A stretch of DNA of 64,000 nt, taken from contig NZ_CAJZAH010000001.1 in the NCBI RefSeq assembly GCF_914271545.1, forward strand, positions 248,001-312,000, given 5' to 3'. Shown here piece after piece: positions 20,005 through 28,203 of the stretch. The notes beneath the pieces were generated by a model. That model was given only the letters and a program-made list of their open reading frames with translations, made no database searches and was not told the origin of the DNA. How positions within the stretch are numbered: the first letter of the stretch is position 1; the number at the start of each line of letters is the position of its first letter. Origin of the DNA: Cupriavidus respiraculi. Lineage in GTDB: Bacteria > Pseudomonadota > Gammaproteobacteria > Burkholderiales > Burkholderiaceae. The position numbers and the translations under genes were made by a program.

Positions 20005-20829
20005 TTATCGCGGCACGGCGCCCTGGATCGTGATCCGGTGCATCTCGCGGCGAAAGCCGGGATAGTCATTGATGGCGTAATGCATGGTGCAGCGGTTATC
20101 CCAGAAGGCGATGGAGCCCTTCTGCCAGCGGAAGCGGCACGTGTTTTCCGGCTTCGCGCTGTGCTCGTACAGGAAGTTGAGCAGGGGAAGGCTTTCCTCC
20201 CGCGTCATGCCCTCGAAGGCATAGGTGAACGGACGGTTCACGAACAGGCATTTGCGCTCGGTTTCCTCGTGGGTGCGGACCACCGGGTGCACCACGTGGC
20301 TGACGCCCACGGTCTCGAGCAGCTTGGTCGAGCGCGTGGCATTGCGCGCCTGCGTATTGCCGGTCAGGAACTCGTTGGTATGCACGGCGCGCAGTGTCGC
20401 CAGCTGCCGTTTCATCGCGTCGGACAGCGTGTCGTAGGCGCGATAGAGATTGCACCACAGGGTGTCGCCGCCCACGGGCGGCACCTCGCGGGCGTAGAGG
20501 ATGGATCCCAGCGGCGGCGTCGGCTGGTACGTCTCGTCGGTGTGCCAGGTGTCCCCGATGATGTCCGAGTCCGTGGGTTCCTTGACCACGGGCATGATCT
20601 CCGGGTGCGAGTCCAGCGTCTTGTAGACGGGACTGGAGCTGATCGCGCCGAACTGCCGGGCGAAGGCGATGTGCTCCTCCTTGCTCAGTGCCTGGTCGCG
20701 GAAGAAGATCACGCAGTTGTCCAGCAGGCAGCGGCGCACGTCCGCGAGAACCGCGGCGGACAGCGGCTTCGATACGTCGATGCCGAGAATCTCCGCGCCG
20801 ATGGTGCCGGTCAGTTTTCGGATTTCCAT
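20005..20829 (-). CDS. TauD/TfdA-family Fe(II)/2-oxoglutarate dioxygenase
   Basis: This 274-residue protein is a TauD/TfdA-type non-haem iron dioxygenase, which couples decarboxylation of 2-oxoglutarate to hydroxylation of a substrate such as taurine, another sulfonate or a phenoxy acid. The iron ligands are evident: His96 and Asp98 in WHTDET, and His250 in NRCTMHYA; an Arg for 2-oxoglutarate lies near residue 260 or 265 (RREMHR). The length is normal. It is divergent from a LysR gene with an AGTATA/TATACT repeat in between. No sulfonate ABC transporter is adjacent, but a Bug receptor follows the LysR gene, so an acid rather than taurine may be the substrate. Confidence 0.92.
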   Translation of the reverse strand: MEIRKLTGTIGAEILGIDVSKPLSAAVLADVRRCLLDNCVIFFRDQALSKEEHIAFARQFGAISSSPVYKTLDSHPEIMPVVKEPTDSDIIGDTWHTDETYQPTPPLGSILYAREVPPVGGDTLWCNLYRAYDTLSDAMKRQLATLRAVHTNEFLTGNTQARNATRSTKLLETVGVSHVVHPVVRTHEETERKCLFVNRPFTYAFEGMTREESLPLLNFLYEHSAKPENTCRFRWQKGSIAFWDNRCTMHYAINDYPGFRREMHRITIQGAVPR

Positions 20830-20874
20830 GACGTCTCCTCTTTGTTGTCAGCGGATGTCCAGTAGGGCGAGGCC

Positions 20875-20911
20875 AGTATAGTTATCGGGAAATGGTCGAG
20901 TCCAATATACT
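20875..20911. promoter_or_regulatory. Inverted repeat in the TauD/LysR divergent promoter
   Basis: AGTATA (20875-20880) and TATACT (20906-20911) are a perfect inverted repeat with a 25-base spacer, midway between the divergent dioxygenase and LysR genes. Read on the minus strand, TTGGAC followed by TATACT 19 bases later could be the dioxygenase promoter. Regulation by the LysR protein is an inference. Confidence 0.4.
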
Positions 20912-20943
20912 TTTTGGCACGGATTCATAGCCGGGACAGAACA

Positions 20944-21843
20944 ATGATCGACGTGAGGAGACTGCGCTATTTCGTGGCGGTTGCGGAGGAGCAGCACTTC
21001 AGCCGAGCGGCCGAACGACTGGGCATCAGCCAGCCGCCACTGAGCGAGCACATATCGGCGCTGGAGCGGGAACTGGGCGTGGCGCTGTTCCAGCGCACCA
21101 CGCGCAGCGTTTCTCTGACCGAGGACGGACTGAACCTGTTGCCGCATGCCCGCCGCATCCTGCGCGATATCGACCGCTGCGGCGAGGTGATACGGGACGC
21201 GCGCTGGGAGCGCATGAGCACGCTGCGCATCGGCATCCTGCATGCGCATGCCTATACCTTCCTGCCGCGGCTGCTCGCCGCGTGGGCGAGGCACCGGCCG
21301 GACGTGCGGCTCACGTTGCGCGAGCACGCGACGCAGGACCAGACCACGGTACTGCTGGCGGGCGACGTCGACCTGGCCTTTGTCAGGGAACCGGTGCACG
21401 AGAACGATCTCGGCGTCACGCGGCTGTTCTCCGAACCGTACTGCATCGCGCTGCCCGAGCGCTGGACCACGGCGAAGGCAGGGCGGATCTCGGTGAGCGA
21501 ACTCCAGGACTGCCGCATGATCGGCTTCCCGAGCCATCACGCCAGCGGCAGCACCCGCACGCTGTTCCGCGATTTCCTGATCAAGCACAAGGTCAAGACC
21601 GCCGACTTCCTCGAGGTGCGGACCATGCACGCCGCGTTGGCCCTGGTCGCGGGCGAGCAGGGCTTCTCGCCCGTGCCGCGGTCGCAGAGCAAGCTCGGGC
21701 TGCATGGCGTGCGCTATCTGCCCCTGGTGGAGCCGCCGCCCCAGCTTTCCGTGGGCCTGGCGCATCGCAGCCAGGGCGCCGGTGCGCTGGCGCAGGAGTT
21801 CATCGATTTCTGCGTGGAGCACTTCCAGCGGCCGGACTGGTGA
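20944..21843 (+). CDS. LysR-family transcriptional regulator (BenM/CatM-like)
   Basis: This 299-residue LysR-type regulator starts with MIDVRRLRYFVAVAEEQHFSRAAERLGIS, the form seen in BenM/CatM/TfdR-type regulators of aromatic and chloroaromatic catabolism. The HTH covers about residues 1-60 and includes QPPLSEHISALERELGVALFQRTTR. The effector domain shows TLRIGILHAHAYTFLPRLL and GFPSHHASGSTRTLF. The ATG at 20944 is chosen because it aligns with family starts; an in-frame start ten codons upstream exists. It is divergent from the TauD-type dioxygenase and is followed on its own strand by a Bug receptor and an SDR, so it may control both sides. Confidence 0.9.
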   Translation: MIDVRRLRYFVAVAEEQHFSRAAERLGISQPPLSEHISALERELGVALFQRTTRSVSLTEDGLNLLPHARRILRDIDRCGEVIRDARWERMSTLRIGILHAHAYTFLPRLLAAWARHRPDVRLTLREHATQDQTTVLLAGDVDLAFVREPVHENDLGVTRLFSEPYCIALPERWTTAKAGRISVSELQDCRMIGFPSHHASGSTRTLFRDFLIKHKVKTADFLEVRTMHAALALVAGEQGFSPVPRSQSKLGLHGVRYLPLVEPPPQLSVGLAHRSQGAGALAQEFIDFCVEHFQRPDW

Positions 21844-21997
21844 CAGTGCGCCCCCGGGTCTTCGATTGATAGGCGCGGCAAGGGTAATCGCGTGCTGAAA
21901 CTGTATTTGTCGGCGCCCTTTGCCAATGATAAGTTGGCCTTCCGGGCGGTCCGCCGCAAGCGGGCGGCCCTCCAATACAAGATCGAGGGGAGACACC

Positions 21998-22990
21998 ATG
22001 ACAGTGAGCACGTCGATCCGGCTCGCGGCGGGATGCCTGCTGCTCGCCGCCAGCGTGGCGGCGCCGGTACAAGCCGAATCCGCGGCCGAGTGGCCGACGC
22101 GGCCCGTGACCTGGGTCGTCGGCTATGCCGCCGGCGGCACCACCGATATCGTCGCGCGGGCCATCGCCACCAAGGTTTCGCAGGAACTCGGGCAGACCGT
22201 CGTGGTGATGAACCGGCCGGGGGCCAACAGCAATATCGGCGCCCAGGCCGTCAAGCGCGTCGATGCCGATGGCTACACGTACTACGTCGGTTCCGCGGCC
22301 AATGCGATCAACCGGACGCTGTACGAGAACGCCGGCTATGACATCGTCAAGGACTTCGCGCCGGTGGCGCTGTTCGTCTCGGTGCCCAACATGCTGGTCG
22401 TCAATCCGGCGCTGCCCATCAAAAGCGTGGCGGACTACATCGCCTACGCGAAGGCGAACCCCGGCAAGCTGACCTGTGGTTCGTCCGGCACCGGGTCCAG
22501 CATCCATCTGTCGTGCGAGCTGTTCAAGATGCGCACGGGCACCAGCATCATGCATGTGCCCTTCACCGGAAGCGGACCGGCGATGGCGGCCTTGCTGGGC
22601 GGCCAGGTGGACTCGGTCTTCGACAATATGCCCACGGTAAAGCCCAACGTCGACGCCGGGAAACTGCGCGCGCTCGGCGTGACCAGCGCGAAGCGCTCCG
22701 CCTCTGCCAGGGACGTGCCCACGATTGGCGAGGAAGGGGTGCCGGACTACGCCGTCAATGCGTGGTTCGGGCTGTTCGCGCCCGCGGGCACGAACAAGGA
22801 GGTCGTGGCGAAGATGAATCGCGCGGTGAACGCCGCGCTGCGGGACGGGGAGATCCGGACTATCCTCACGCAGCGTGGCGCGGATGCGCCCGATGGCCCC
22901 AACACGCCCGCCGAATTCGGCGAGCATGTCAGGCGCGAGGTGGACAAATGGGCGACGGTCGTGAAGGCCTCCGGCGCCAAAGTCAATTGA
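21998..22990 (+). CDS. Bug/TctC-family periplasmic substrate-binding protein
   Basis: This 330-residue protein is a Bug-type receptor with a Sec signal peptide (LAAGCLLLAASVAAPVQA, cleaved near residue 24). Landmarks include WPTRPVTWVVGYAAGGTTDIVAR, MNRPGANSNIGAQAVKR, TGSGPAMAALLGGQVDSVFDN and LTQRGADAPDGPNTP. It should bind a carboxylate in the periplasm; no tctAB genes are adjacent. GAGGGGAGA precedes the ATG at 21998. It is followed after ten bases by an SDR, making a two-gene operon, and is preceded by the LysR gene that also faces a TauD dioxygenase. A pathway of uptake, hydroxylation and oxidation of one acid is plausible but unproven. Confidence 0.9.
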   Translation: MTVSTSIRLAAGCLLLAASVAAPVQAESAAEWPTRPVTWVVGYAAGGTTDIVARAIATKVSQELGQTVVVMNRPGANSNIGAQAVKRVDADGYTYYVGSAANAINRTLYENAGYDIVKDFAPVALFVSVPNMLVVNPALPIKSVADYIAYAKANPGKLTCGSSGTGSSIHLSCELFKMRTGTSIMHVPFTGSGPAMAALLGGQVDSVFDNMPTVKPNVDAGKLRALGVTSAKRSASARDVPTIGEEGVPDYAVNAWFGLFAPAGTNKEVVAKMNRAVNAALRDGEIRTILTQRGADAPDGPNTPAEFGEHVRREVDKWATVVKASGAKVN

Positions 22991-23000
22991 GAGGCCCGCG

Positions 23001-23726
23001 ATGATCCAGAAACGGACTGTGCTGGTCACCGGCGCGAGCCGAGGAATCGGCCTTGCCGTCGCCATACGGGCGAGCCGCGATGGCCACCGCGTGATCGGGT
23101 TGGCCCGTTCGGCGCCACAGCAGGCGTTCCCCGGCGATTTCTATGCCGTGGACCTCGGGGACGCCGACGCCACCGAGGCCACACTGGCGCGGATCGCCCA
23201 AGAGCACGAGGTCGACAGCGTCGTCAACAACGCGGGCCTGACGACTTCCAGCACGCTCGAGGAGACCGGGCGCGACGAACTGGACCGCATCCTCGCCATC
23301 AACCTGCGCGCACCGCTGCAGTGCGTGCAGGCATGCCTGCCGTCGATGATCCGGTCCGGGCAGGGCAGCATCGTCAACGTCGCGAGCCGCGCGGCCCTCG
23401 GCATGCCACGCCGGACCGCCTACGCGGCCGCGAAAAGCGGTCTGATCGGCTACACGCGTACCTGGGCGCTGGAACTCGGCAAGCACGGCATCACGGTCAA
23501 CGCGGTGGCGCCGGGCCCGGTGCAGACCGAGCTCTACCGGAACAACAACCCGATGAGCGCGGAAGAGCGGCAGGCTCTGGAGAACCGGATCCCGCTGCGG
23601 CGGCTCGGGGAGCCCGAAGACATCGCGGGCGCCATCGCGTTCTTCCTGTCGGCGGACTCGCGCTTCGTCACGGGGCAGGTGCTGTACGCGTGCGGAGGGC
23701 TGTCCGTGGGCGCCGCGCCGCTATAG
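23001..23726 (+). CDS. SDR-family oxidoreductase (3-oxoacyl-ACP-reductase-like)
   Basis: This 241-residue protein is a classical SDR. The cofactor loop TGASRGIG is at about residues 10-17, NNAGLTTSS near 75, the catalytic Ser in NVASRAALG, and the Tyr-Lys pair in YAAAKSGLIGYTR; NAVAPGPVQTELY follows. It begins ten bases after the Bug receptor stop codon, so the two form an operon. It probably oxidises or reduces an intermediate of the acid handled by that receptor. A perfect 8-base hairpin lies ten bases after the stop. Cofactor type and substrate are not determined. Confidence 0.9.
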   Translation: MIQKRTVLVTGASRGIGLAVAIRASRDGHRVIGLARSAPQQAFPGDFYAVDLGDADATEATLARIAQEHEVDSVVNNAGLTTSSTLEETGRDELDRILAINLRAPLQCVQACLPSMIRSGQGSIVNVASRAALGMPRRTAYAAAKSGLIGYTRTWALELGKHGITVNAVAPGPVQTELYRNNNPMSAEERQALENRIPLRRLGEPEDIAGAIAFFLSADSRFVTGQVLYACGGLSVGAAPL

Positions 23727-24173
23727 CCATCGCTCACGCACGTCCGGCCGTGTCCAGACGTGCGCGAGGCGGACGCGAGGCAGTGCCGCTTCCGGTCCCA
23801 GATCGGGGCAGCGTAAGCCTGCCATGTAAAATACGCCCCGTTTGCCGCGCCGGAACTCCCCGGCGCCTGCCCGTCCCGACCGCCCGGTAGTGCCTCGCGG
23901 ATCATGAAGTGGGGCCGGGCAACCCCACACGGCCCTCGTGGCCGCTCTCAGCCGTGGCCGCAACCGGCACGGCAGGCTTGCCCGGCAACCGCGCCGGCAT
24001 TCGCCGTCCCCCGGCAATACACCACTTCGCCCTCGCCCGGGCAGGGCGCGCCTGTGCGCTTTGCCCGATGACGACGCGCGCGCCTGCCCGGCCCGCGACT
24101 CACCGGCCGACGGCCTGACGAATCCGCACGCGTGCCTTCGCGCCGCGGCGGCTTCGACCCCGGAGAATCATCG
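23727..24173. other. 447-base intergenic region upstream of the porin
   Basis: This stretch holds a hairpin (23737-23764) ending the SDR operon and presumably the porin promoter. TAAAAT at 23827-23832 resembles a -10 element but has no good -35 partner. The open frames crossing it are low-complexity and lack ribosome sites, so I see no gene here. Confidence 0.45.
23737..23764 (+). terminator. GC-rich hairpin after the Bug-SDR operon
   Basis: CGCACGTC (23737-23744) and GACGTGCG (23757-23764) make a perfect 8-base stem with a 12-base loop beginning ten bases after the SDR stop codon. There is no T-run, so it may act as a transcript-stabilising or Rho-assisted end. Confidence 0.5.
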
Positions 24174-25262
24174 ATGAAGACAACAGCCAGCCTCTGGCTG
24201 CTGGCGAGCGGGCTGTTGCCCGTCCTCGCCCACGCGCAATCCCAACCTCAATCCGGCGTGACCTTGTACGGCATCGTCAGCTCCGCCGTGCGCTACACCT
24301 CCAACCTCGACGGCCGACACAACGACCAGATGGCGCTGGTATCGGGCGGCATGGTCGGCAGCCGCTTCGGCCTGAAGGGCCAGGAAGACCTGGGCGGCGG
24401 CCGGCGCGCCGTGTTTCAGCTGGAAGCCGGCATCGGCAGCGACGACGGCCGCGTCGGCTACAACGCCCTGTTCGGCCGCCAGGCGTACATGGGCCTCGAA
24501 GGCGAGTGGGGCAGCCTCACGCTCGGGCGGCAGTACAACGCGCTGAACAATATCGGGTGGAGCTTCAATCCGCTGAGCCAGGGCTGGGGCAACTTCTGGT
24601 CCGATCCCATCTACCTCGGCGGCGATATCTTCTTCCAGGACTATCGCGTCGACAACAGCGTGGTCTACAAGCGCACGATGGGGCCGGTGTCGATCCAGCT
24701 CGATTACGGTGCCGGCGAGCGGCCGGGCAGCATGGCCCGCGGCACCACCCTGGGCGGCGGCGTGATGTACCAGCGCGACGGCCTCGCGATGGGCGTGGCC
24801 TACGACCAGCGCAAGGACGCGGACGGGGGCAATACCACGCGCAACTACTCGGCTGGGGGCTCGTACGCATGGGGCAAGGCGACGGCCTATGTCGGCCACA
24901 TGGGCCGCCGCGAATCGGCCACCGGGGCGCGCTTCGCGATCGCCTTCGCGGGCCTCGGCTACCAGCTCACGCCGGCGCTGCACCTGTCGGGCGCTTACTA
25001 CCGCTATTGGCAGCGCGGCAACGTGACCACGCAATTCGAAGACGTACCCGCGCTGCTCGGCGCGGGCGACGCCGACAGCATTGCACTGGTGGCGGACTAC
25101 GCGCTGTCGAAGCGCACCGTCCTGTATGTGGAGGCCGATGTGGTCCACGCGCGCGACGGCGCGGTTGGGCGGGAAACCGAATACTGGGCTGGCACGCCCG
25201 CCACCGGCGTCGAGGAATCGACGCGAGTGGGCGTGATGGTCGGGATGCGGCACCACTTCTGA
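24174..25262 (+). CDS. Gram-negative porin (OmpC-like, Burkholderiales type)
   Basis: This 362-residue outer-membrane protein is a general porin of the betaproteobacterial trimeric 16-strand type. A signal peptide of about 22 residues (LWLLASGLLPVLAHAQ) is followed by the first strand SGVTLYGIVSSAVRYTS. SRFGLKGQEDLGGG, FQLEAGI, NALFGRQAYMGLEG and LGRQYN are strongly conserved family blocks, and the protein ends in HHF with a terminal Phe, as needed for BAM-dependent assembly. Solute preference cannot be predicted. It is monocistronic, following a 447-base region, and converges with the TetR gene. Confidence 0.93.
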   Translation: MKTTASLWLLASGLLPVLAHAQSQPQSGVTLYGIVSSAVRYTSNLDGRHNDQMALVSGGMVGSRFGLKGQEDLGGGRRAVFQLEAGIGSDDGRVGYNALFGRQAYMGLEGEWGSLTLGRQYNALNNIGWSFNPLSQGWGNFWSDPIYLGGDIFFQDYRVDNSVVYKRTMGPVSIQLDYGAGERPGSMARGTTLGGGVMYQRDGLAMGVAYDQRKDADGGNTTRNYSAGGSYAWGKATAYVGHMGRRESATGARFAIAFAGLGYQLTPALHLSGAYYRYWQRGNVTTQFEDVPALLGAGDADSIALVADYALSKRTVLYVEADVVHARDGAVGRETEYWAGTPATGVEESTRVGVMVGMRHHF

Positions 25263-25326
25263 GCGGGCAGGGCCATGGGCGCGCCTGAGCCCCGTGCCCG
25301 CGGTCCGGTGCCTTTGTCCGTGCACG

Positions 25327-26133
25327 TCATCGCACGGTGCGCGTCGCTCGCTTGTGCGGGGCTGGGGGCGTGGCGCGTTCGCCAGTGCCGCCCCCGGCAG
25401 TCTTTCGCGCTGGTTTGCTCGCCGAAGGCTTTGCCGCGGTGGTCTTCGCACTGCGCGCGACCATGGCGAGGATGGTGTCCAGCAGCTCGGCGCGCGCCTC
25501 GGACTCGGTGATGTCGCCGACGGCCGCCGCTGCGGACAGCGTCTCGGCGGCGCCGAGCATTGCCCATAGCGCCGGCGCGGCGATCGTGCCGGGCGTGCAG
25601 AAGGGCGCCAGCACCTTGCGGCAGTCCTCCATGAAGGCCAGTTCGCATTCCCGCTTGACCTTCTCCAGCTCCGGCGTGCTCGTCAAGGCGGCGATCACAC
25701 CCGAAATCTCCCGGCCCTGGGCCAGCACGCACTCGACATAGGACGACGCGATGACCGCGGCCCGGCTGTCCAGCGTCGGCTCGCTGGCGCGCAGCGCTTC
25801 GTCCATCAGTGCGGTCTGGCGCGCGGCGAATTCCTGGTACAGCTCGGCGAGCAGGCCGGGCCGCGTCGTGAAATGGTCGTAGACCACCGGCTTGGTGACG
25901 CCGGCCTCCTCGGCCAGCCGGCCCAGCGTCAGGGCGTCGCTGCCGACCTCGCGCACCAGGCGCCACGATACGTCGAGAAGCTGGCGGTGCCGCTCCGCCC
26001 ACGACATGCGGCGACGCGGCTGCGTATCGGAGGCGACGCCGCCGCTGCGCGCGGCATCCTTCGCGCTCGCGGTCGCCCTCGTTCTTTGCGCCGTTCCATC
26101 CTTTCCAGCGACTCTCGAATCCGATCTTGACAT
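25327..26133 (-). CDS. TetR-family transcriptional regulator
   Basis: This TetR-type regulator has an unusual N-terminal extension of about 42 Ser/Ala/Arg-rich residues before the HTH (RHRQLLDVSWRLVREVGSDAL, TLGRLAEEAGVTKPVVYDHF). With the ATG at 26133 it has 268 residues; an internal start at 26007 (MSWAERH) would give 226 residues, a more normal length. The C-terminus is a Lys/Ala/Pro-rich tail. The ATG at 26133 lies just outside a large palindrome and a TATATT box is only a few bases upstream, so either the message is nearly leaderless or the internal start is used. It is divergent from a flavodoxin-fold gene that it probably represses. Confidence 0.88.
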   Translation of the reverse strand: MSRSDSRVAGKDGTAQRTRATASAKDAARSGGVASDTQPRRRMSWAERHRQLLDVSWRLVREVGSDALTLGRLAEEAGVTKPVVYDHFTTRPGLLAELYQEFAARQTALMDEALRASEPTLDSRAAVIASSYVECVLAQGREISGVIAALTSTPELEKVKRECELAFMEDCRKVLAPFCTPGTIAAPALWAMLGAAETLSAAAAVGDITESEARAELLDTILAMVARSAKTTAAKPSASKPARKTAGGGTGERATPPAPHKRATRTVR

Positions 26134-26135
26134 GG

Positions 26136-26191
26136 CAATATACCAAAAGTAACCTACTAAACGTATAGCAGTAGCTACCTTCAGTATATTG
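26136..26191. promoter_or_regulatory. Nested palindrome between TetR and flavoprotein genes
   Basis: CAATATAC (26136-26143) and GTATATTG (26184-26191) are perfect outer arms. Inside them AAGTAACCTACT (26147-26158) and AGTAGCTACCTT (26170-26181) pair at 9 of 12 positions around nearly the same centre. The AT-rich, 56-base double palindrome fills the space in front of the TetR start and is a strong operator candidate for two TetR dimers. Confidence 0.65.
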
Positions 26192-26234
26192 GCTGCTGTC
26201 CCCATCGGCAATCCACGCAAATGGAGTCAAGCTC

Positions 26235-26861
26235 ATGCATGCCCTGATCGTCGTCGCGCATCCCGAGCGCAAATCGTTGTCCCACAGCATCGCCCGGCAC
26301 GTTGCCGAGGGCCTGTCCGCCGTCGGCGCCGGCCACACCTTCGAGATCGCGGATCTCGTCGCGGAAGGTTTCGATCCCACTTTCCGCGAGGCAGACCTCG
26401 CCGTCCATCGCACCAAGGCAGCGCCGCCGGCCGACGTCGCCGCCGAGCAGGCGCGGATCGAGCGGGCCGATGCGCTGGTGCTCGTCTATCCCGTCTACTG
26501 GTGGTCGATGCCGGCCGTGCTGAAAGGATGGATCGACCGTGTCTTCTCCAATGGCTGGGCGTTCGACTTCAGTGCGGACACGCCCCTCGTCAAGAAGCTG
26601 CGGGGACGCCAGGTGCACCTCGTGGCCATCGCGGGCGCGGACTCGCCGACCTACGCCCGGCACGGCTACGCCACGGCAATGAAAACGCAGATCGAGCACG
26701 GGATCTTCGACTACTGCGGCGCCAGCGTCGCCAGCGCCGAGTTGATGGTCAACTCCGAATCGGAGGACCCGGCCGGCCATCTGGATACCGCGCGGAAGCT
26801 CGGGCGCGGGCTCTTCGCCGGCGCGGCGCGCGAAGCGGCCAAGGTCGCCGGCGTCGCCTGA
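26235..26861 (+). CDS. Flavodoxin-fold NAD(P)H:quinone reductase (KefF/MdaB-like)
   Basis: This 208-residue protein belongs to the NQO1/KefF family of FMN- or FAD-dependent NAD(P)H:quinone oxidoreductases. It begins with MHALIVVAHPERKSLSHSIA, the nucleotide phosphate loop, and has VLVYPVYWWSMPAVLKGWIDRVF, the typical flavin-contact segment. Two-electron quinone reduction in the cytosol, protecting from redox cycling, is the likely role. It is divergent from a TetR regulator across a 56-base double palindrome, a layout typical for quinone- or electrophile-induced reductases. The length is normal for the family. Confidence 0.9.
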   Translation: MHALIVVAHPERKSLSHSIARHVAEGLSAVGAGHTFEIADLVAEGFDPTFREADLAVHRTKAAPPADVAAEQARIERADALVLVYPVYWWSMPAVLKGWIDRVFSNGWAFDFSADTPLVKKLRGRQVHLVAIAGADSPTYARHGYATAMKTQIEHGIFDYCGASVASAELMVNSESEDPAGHLDTARKLGRGLFAGAAREAAKVAGVA

Positions 26862-26988
26862 TTGCGAGGGCGGGCCGCATCCGCTTTGGCATCCCGGCGG
26901 GGCAAACTGTCTTTACAATATGCCGCAGCCCCATGCGCCACCGCTCCCGGCCGGTGCATGGCGGTCCGTCCCCACCATCGGCATCGAC

Positions 26989-27459
26989 ATGAACCTGCCT
27001 TTCCCCATTCGCCAGGAGTGCCCGCCCGGCGCCTGCGTATGCGGGCGGGAGCAGCTATTGGCGGACCCGGGCAGCGATATCCGCGTCCTGCGGCTGACCC
27101 GGGAAGAGGAAAAGAAGCTGATCGCCCGGCTCGACAGCGTGGCCACGCTGGCCGAACTGGAGCACATGCAGCAGCGGATGATGGCGCTGCTGGGCATCTC
27201 GGTCAGCATCCGCCCCAGCATTCACGGCGTGCGCACCGTGCGCGGCTTCAATATCGACATCGCGCAGCAGCCGGGCCTGTGCCGCAAGACGCGGCAGGCC
27301 ATCCCCGCGGCGATCCGGCGCTGCCTGGACCGGCATCCGGAGATCGCCTATGCGATCCTGGATGCGCAGGGCCTGCTGGGGATGGAAATGGACCTGGACC
27401 TGGACCTGCACGAGGCGCCGGCCGGGCCCGGCGACGATGCCCCGAGCCCACCGGCCTGA
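26989..27459 (+). CDS. Conserved-looking hypothetical protein with N-terminal CxC cluster
   Basis: I do not recognise this protein. From ATG 26989 it has 156 residues; an in-frame ATG at 26920 would add 23 residues of low-complexity sequence. Near the N-terminus CPPGACVCGRE offers three closely spaced cysteines that could bind a metal or form a disulfide. A charged helical segment follows (TREEEKKLIARLDSVATLAELEHMQ), then IRPSIHGVRTVRGFNIDI and an acidic end with MEMDLDLDLHE. There is no signal peptide or membrane segment. Codon use and charge pattern look coding. It lies between the quinone reductase and a convergent GNAT gene, alone in its orientation. Confidence 0.7.
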   Translation: MNLPFPIRQECPPGACVCGREQLLADPGSDIRVLRLTREEEKKLIARLDSVATLAELEHMQQRMMALLGISVSIRPSIHGVRTVRGFNIDIAQQPGLCRKTRQAIPAAIRRCLDRHPEIAYAILDAQGLLGMEMDLDLDLHEAPAGPGDDAPSPPA

Positions 27460-27473
27460 GGCCGCGCTCGGCG

Positions 27474-27980
27474 CTAGGCCGACACCTCGAACGACGGGTG
27501 GTAGGCGACCGTGCCCGCCGGCAGGCGCCCTTGGAACAGCAGCGCCATGAAGTACGCCGGGGGCACGCCCGGCAAAGTCAGGCCCGGTTCCTGCCGAAAG
27601 CCGAAGCGGCCGTAGTAGCCGGGCTCTCCCAACACCACGCAACCGCCCGCGCCGCCTGTCCGCAACGCCGACAACGCCTCCCGCACCAGCCGCCCGCCGA
27701 TTCCCGCGCGCTGGCGTCGGGGCGCGACGCAGAGCGGTCCCAGTCCGAACCACGCCCCGGTCCCGTCCGAAATCGTGATGGGGGAAACCGCCACATGCCC
27801 GACGATGCCACCGTTCTCCTGCGCCACCAGCGACACCGTCAGCGCACCGGCGCGGCGCAGTGCGGCGACGATCGCCTGCTCGGTGCCGCTCGCGTGCTCG
27901 GCGGCGCTGAAGGCCACGCGGGTGACGGCGTCGATGGCGGCGGCGTCTTCCGGCGTTTCGGGGCGGATCGAGACTGACAT
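27474..27980 (-). CDS. GNAT-family N-acetyltransferase (YhbS-like)
   Basis: This 168-residue protein is a GNAT acetyltransferase of the YhbS type. The acetyl-CoA binding motif A is seen in LGPLCVAPRRQRAGIGGRLVREAL, with the R/QxxGxG/A signature at QRAGIG. GCVVLGEPGYYGRFGF followed by GVPPAYFMALLF is the characteristic YhbS C-terminal block. The acceptor (protein, amino acid or small molecule) is unknown. A tiny open frame of 29 codons (27994-28083) ends 13 bases before this start on the same strand and could be a leader. It converges with the Cys-cluster gene. Confidence 0.88.
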   Translation of the reverse strand: MSVSIRPETPEDAAAIDAVTRVAFSAAEHASGTEQAIVAALRRAGALTVSLVAQENGGIVGHVAVSPITISDGTGAWFGLGPLCVAPRRQRAGIGGRLVREALSALRTGGAGGCVVLGEPGYYGRFGFRQEPGLTLPGVPPAYFMALLFQGRLPAGTVAYHPSFEVSA

Positions 27981-27993
27981 GTGGAATGCCCTC

Positions 27994-28083
27994 CTAGCGG
28001 GCCAGCATCAGAGGGACCGCCGCTACCACGTCCTCGCGCATGGCCTTGAGCGGTACCCGTTTGGGGTGGAAAAGGTATTGCAT
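27994..28083 (-). CDS. Possible 29-residue leader peptide or gene remnant
   Basis: This short frame encodes MQYLFHPKRVPLKAMREDVV followed by AAVPLMLAR, a basic amphipathic peptide. It ends 13 bases before the GNAT start on the same strand. The ribosome site is weak (AGGG), and the frame stays open upstream, so it could also be the eroded C-terminus of a lost gene. It may simply be chance in GC-rich DNA. Confidence 0.25.
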   Translation of the reverse strand: MQYLFHPKRVPLKAMREDVVAAVPLMLAR

Positions 28084-28203
28084 CGCGACGCCCTGACGCC
28101 ATTGCGCAATGCGCCCGGGAGGAGCAAACGCGCACCGAGGGCGATGGGCAGTACTTCGCCTGCCATCGACCGATGCCCGTCGCCGCAGGGTGAAGGCACC
28201 GCG

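Noticed and set aside
23727-24173. Small open frames in the 447-base gap before the porin
   Set aside because: They are Ala/Arg/Pro-rich, lack ribosome sites and overlap each other on both strands.
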